The notes beneath the pieces are model-generated. The model was given only the letters and a program-made list of their open reading frames with translations. It was not told the origin of the DNA and did no database searches. A stretch of DNA of 26,348 nt from an uncultured Collinsella sp. (GTDB lineage: Bacteria; Actinomycetota; Coriobacteriia; Coriobacteriales; Coriobacteriaceae): assembly GCA_900757235.1 (NCBI GenBank), contig CAAENB010000047.1, forward strand, positions 1 to 26,348, given 5' to 3'. The translations under genes and the position numbers were made by a program. Shown here piece after piece: positions 24,016 through 26,348 of the stretch. Each line of letters starts with the position of its first letter. The stretch's first letter is position 1.

Positions 24016-24957
24016 CTAGGCCAAGAACTCCTTGGTGGTCGCCACAATGTTGGCGGCGTCCAGGCCGTACTTGTGCAGGAGCTCGGCGCCCGGGCCAGAC
24101 TCACCGAAGGTGTCGTTGACGCCGATCTTCTTGAGCGGCGTCGGGCACTGCTCGCACAGGACGTCGGCAACGGCGCTGCCCAGGCCACCGATCACCGAGT
24201 GCTCCTCGACGGTCACGACGTGGCCGGTCTTGGTGGCGCTCTTGACGATCAGGTCGGCGTCGATGGGCTTGATGGTGTGCATGTTGATGACCTCGGCATC
24301 GATGCCCTCGGCAGCAAGCCGCTCAGCGGCCCCGAGAGCCTCGCCGACCATCAGACCGCAGGCGATGATGGTGACGTCGGTGCCCTCGCGCATGACGATG
24401 CCCTTGCCTACCTCGAACTTGTAGGTCTCGGGGTCGTTGATGACCGGCGAGGCCAGACGGGCAAAGCGCATGTACACGGGGCCGTCGCACTCGTAGGCGG
24501 CGCGCGTCACGGCGCGGGCCTCCACGTCGTCGGCGGGAACAATCACGGTCATGCCGGGGATGACGCGCATCAGGGCGATATCCTCGCAGCACTGGTGCGT
24601 GGCGCCATCTTCGCCCACCGAGATACCGGCGTGCGTGGCACCGATCTTAACGTTAAGGTGCGGGTAGCCGATGGAATTGCGGACCTGCTCAAAGGCGCGG
24701 CCAGCGGCAAACATGGCAAAGGTGCTCGCAAAGGCAACACGACCGGTGGTTGCGATACCAGCCGCAACACCCATCAGGTTGCTCTCGGCAATGCCCACAT
24801 CGAAGAAGCGATCGGGGCAGGCGGCCTTGAACTTGCCGGTCTGCGTGGCGGCGGCCAGGTCGGCGTCGAGGACCACAAAGTCGTCGTGCTCGTTGGCGAG
24901 CTCGACGAGGGCCTCGCCGTAGCTTACGCGCGTGGCGATTTTCTTGACGTCTGCCAT
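24016..24957 (-). CDS. Transketolase, C-terminal subunit
   Basis: This is the pyrimidine-binding and C-terminal half of a split transketolase, which moves two-carbon units between sugar phosphates in the pentose phosphate pathway. The 313-residue protein begins MADVKKIATRVSYGEAL and has the family features FFDVGIAESNLMGVAAGIA (with the catalytic Glu that activates thiamine diphosphate), STFAMFAAGRAFEQVRNSI, HAGISVGEDGATHQ and the C-terminal domain with TVEEHSVIGGLGSAVA and DTFGESG. The ATG at 24957 has GAGGAG upstream and lies 1 nt after the stop of the N-terminal subunit. The longer frame to 25131 overlaps that gene and is not real. Confidence 0.95.
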   Translation of the reverse strand: MADVKKIATRVSYGEALVELANEHDDFVVLDADLAAATQTGKFKAACPDRFFDVGIAESNLMGVAAGIATTGRVAFASTFAMFAAGRAFEQVRNSIGYPHLNVKIGATHAGISVGEDGATHQCCEDIALMRVIPGMTVIVPADDVEARAVTRAAYECDGPVYMRFARLASPVINDPETYKFEVGKGIVMREGTDVTIIACGLMVGEALGAAERLAAEGIDAEVINMHTIKPIDADLIVKSATKTGHVVTVEEHSVIGGLGSAVADVLCEQCPTPLKKIGVNDTFGESGPGAELLHKYGLDAANIVATTKEFLA

Positions 24958-24958
24958 C

Positions 24959-25789
24959 CTAGAGCTCCTCTCCGGCGGCCGTGAGCTCTGCCATGGCCTG
25001 CTCAAACTGTTCATCGTTGGGGGCCTTGCCGTGCCAACCCACCTGGTTCTCCATAAAGGAAACGCCCTTGCCCTTGGTGGTCTCGGCGATAATGGCGGTC
25101 GGCTGACCCTTGGTGGCGCGGGCCTCGGCAAAGGCGGCGCGGATCTGATCGAAATCGTTGCCGTCGGCGAGCTCCACCACGTGGAACTTGAAGGCGCGGA
25201 ACTTGTCGGCGAGCGGCATGGGGTCGTTGACCTCCTCGACGGGGCCGTCGATCTGCAGGCCGTTGTGGTCGACGATCACGCAGAGGTTGTCAAGCTGCTG
25301 GTTGCCGGCAAACATGGCGGCCTCCCAGACCTGGCCCTCCTCGCTCTCGCCGTCGCCCAGCAGGGCGTAGGTGCGATAGTCGTCGCTCCAGTGCTTGGCG
25401 GCAACGGCCATGCCCACGGCGGCGGAGATGCCCTGGCCGAGCGAACCGGTGGACATATCGACGCCCGGGGTGTCGTTCATGTTGGGGTGACCCTGCAGGT
25501 GGCTGCCGATGTGGCGCAGCGTCTCGAGATCCTCCTTGGGGAAGAACCCGCGCTCGGCAAGCACGGCGTACAGGCCAGGCGCACAGTGACCCTTGGAAAG
25601 CACGAAGCGATCGCGGTCGGCCTTGCGGGGGTCGGCCGGGTCGACGTTCATTTCCTCAAAGTACAGATAGGTCATGATGTCGGCAGCGCCGAGCGAACCG
25701 CCCGGATGGCCGGACTTGGCAGCGTGCACGCCGGTGACGATGCCCTTCCTTACCTCGTTGGCAACCTTTTTGAGCTCTTCGTCGCTCAT
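24959..25789 (-). CDS. Transketolase, N-terminal (thiamine diphosphate-binding) subunit
   Basis: The 276-residue protein is the pyrophosphate-binding half of a split transketolase. It shows SGHPGGSLGAADIMTYLYF near the N-terminus, RFVLSKGHCAPGLYAVLAE, GSLGQGISAAVGMAVA, and the metal/cofactor motif GDGESEEGQVWEAAMFAG ending in DHNG (around residues 143-177). The ATG at 25789 has AAGGAAGG upstream. The C-terminal subunit gene follows after 1 nt. The two-gene form is common in anaerobic Gram-positives, archaea and Coriobacteria; single-chain enzymes are about 650 aa, and the two parts here total 589. Confidence 0.95.
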   Translation of the reverse strand: MSDEELKKVANEVRKGIVTGVHAAKSGHPGGSLGAADIMTYLYFEEMNVDPADPRKADRDRFVLSKGHCAPGLYAVLAERGFFPKEDLETLRHIGSHLQGHPNMNDTPGVDMSTGSLGQGISAAVGMAVAAKHWSDDYRTYALLGDGESEEGQVWEAAMFAGNQQLDNLCVIVDHNGLQIDGPVEEVNDPMPLADKFRAFKFHVVELADGNDFDQIRAAFAEARATKGQPTAIIAETTKGKGVSFMENQVGWHGKAPNDEQFEQAMAELTAAGEEL

Positions 25790-25997
25790 TGTGCCTTCCT
25801 TTCATCCTCTTAAGACAAGATGCGCACGGCACGGAAAGGTAGTCCCAACACAGCCGCGATGCACGTACGTCATTCATTATGCTGGAAACTGATGGCTTTA
25901 CCAGACTTTTTATCATTATTTGAGCAATTTAGCAGGCAGAACCGCTGATGAAACGGTTTATCAATGTGAACGTCTTTTGGATGGAACGCAGTCGGCC

Positions 25998-26348
25998 CTA
26001 CGCGTTAATGTCCTTGAAGCCCTCACCGAAGGTCTCCGTGACATCGGCCACCGTCACGATAGCATGCGGGTCGCGCTCGCGCACAATGGTCTTGAGCGTG
26101 TTGAGCTCGCGACGGTTCACGATTACCATGATCACCGGTTTCTCGGCGCCCGAGTACATACCGGTCGCCCTAAACTTGGTGCAGCCGCGACCCAGGCCAT
26201 ACATGATGTCGGCCGCGATATCGGGAAACTTGTCCGAGATGATGAGCACCATACGGCGCCTGTTGCCGCCGTCGACCACGGCATCGATCACGTAGCCGCT
26301 AATGACCATCGAAAGGCCCGCATACAGCGCGTTTTCGACCGAGAAGAC
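25998..26348 (-). CDS. YitT-family membrane protein, partial (5' end outside window)
   Basis: The 116 visible residues run in from the right edge with no start in the window. The first part is the end of a membrane segment (VFSVENALYAGLSMVISG), followed by the soluble DUF2179 domain: RRRMVLIISDKFPDIAADI, LGRGCTKFRATGMYSG, KPVIMVIVNRRELNTLK and DPHAIVTVADVTETFGEGF near the C-terminus. YitT-type proteins (DUF161 plus DUF2179) are multi-pass membrane proteins of unknown function. An internal ATG at 26309 is not the true start. The 208-nt gap to the transketolase gene shows no clear terminator, only a possible CATAAT box for tkt. Confidence 0.9.
   Translation of the reverse strand, partial: VFSVENALYAGLSMVISGYVIDAVVDGGNRRRMVLIISDKFPDIAADIMYGLGRGCTKFRATGMYSGAEKPVIMVIVNRRELNTLKTIVRERDPHAIVTVADVTETFGEGFKDINA

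Overview
This window looks like chromosome from a gut member of the Coriobacteriia (Actinobacteria), most likely Collinsella or a close relative. That placement rests on the high G+C coding style, the frequent GTG/TTG starts with strong AAGGAGG-type ribosome sites, the gene content, and familiar protein sequences. No 16S gene is present, so it is an inference. Most genes lie on the minus strand.

Layout: 1-5327 (minus) carries glutamate synthase, gltB then gltD (cut by the window edge). The divergent gap 5328-5785 holds two copies of a 55-bp palindromic repeat. 5786-7891 (plus) holds gpmA, interrupted by an in-frame amber codon, and an Nramp manganese/iron transporter. 7892-8279 holds three more 55-bp repeats in a strict 80-bp register. 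8280-9016 (minus) holds a flavin reductase-like protein followed by a tiny rubredoxin. 9225-10867 (minus) holds tRNA-Gln, tRNA-Glu, a TPR-like protein and smpB. 11144-11986 holds a small unknown protein (plus) and an ArsC/Spx-family protein (minus). 12079-16522 (minus) is a complete murR-murQ-PTS-mupG cluster for recovery of MurNAc or MurNAc-GlcNAc from peptidoglycan. 16727-18018 (minus) holds a VanZ-like membrane protein and a serine recombinase with an inverted-repeat-rich upstream site. 18196-20331 (minus) is RNase R. 20523-22650 (minus) is ftsE-ftsX, where FtsE has an unusual disordered N-terminal extension. 22651-23162 is a gene-free stretch with a large perfect palindrome and a 67-bp repeat. 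23163-23894 (plus) is a zinc-ribbon membrane protein. 24016-25789 (minus) is a split transketolase. 25998-26348 (minus) is the end of a YitT-family membrane protein.

How the genes fit together: the coding content is mostly housekeeping and central metabolism (ammonia assimilation, glycolysis, pentose phosphate, ribosome rescue, RNA decay, division), with one dedicated catabolic operon (mur). The most unusual content is between genes. At least four distinct palindromic repeat families occur in 26 kb: a 55-bp unit (5 copies), a 67-bp unit (3 copies), a GATCCCTAGGGGAC-type element (one pair of arms and one half copy) and a 123-bp palindrome (1 copy). No transposase or RAYT gene is in the window to explain them. 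The 55-bp family is the strongest candidate for something undescribed: its arms alternate orientation exactly every 40 bp at two separate loci.
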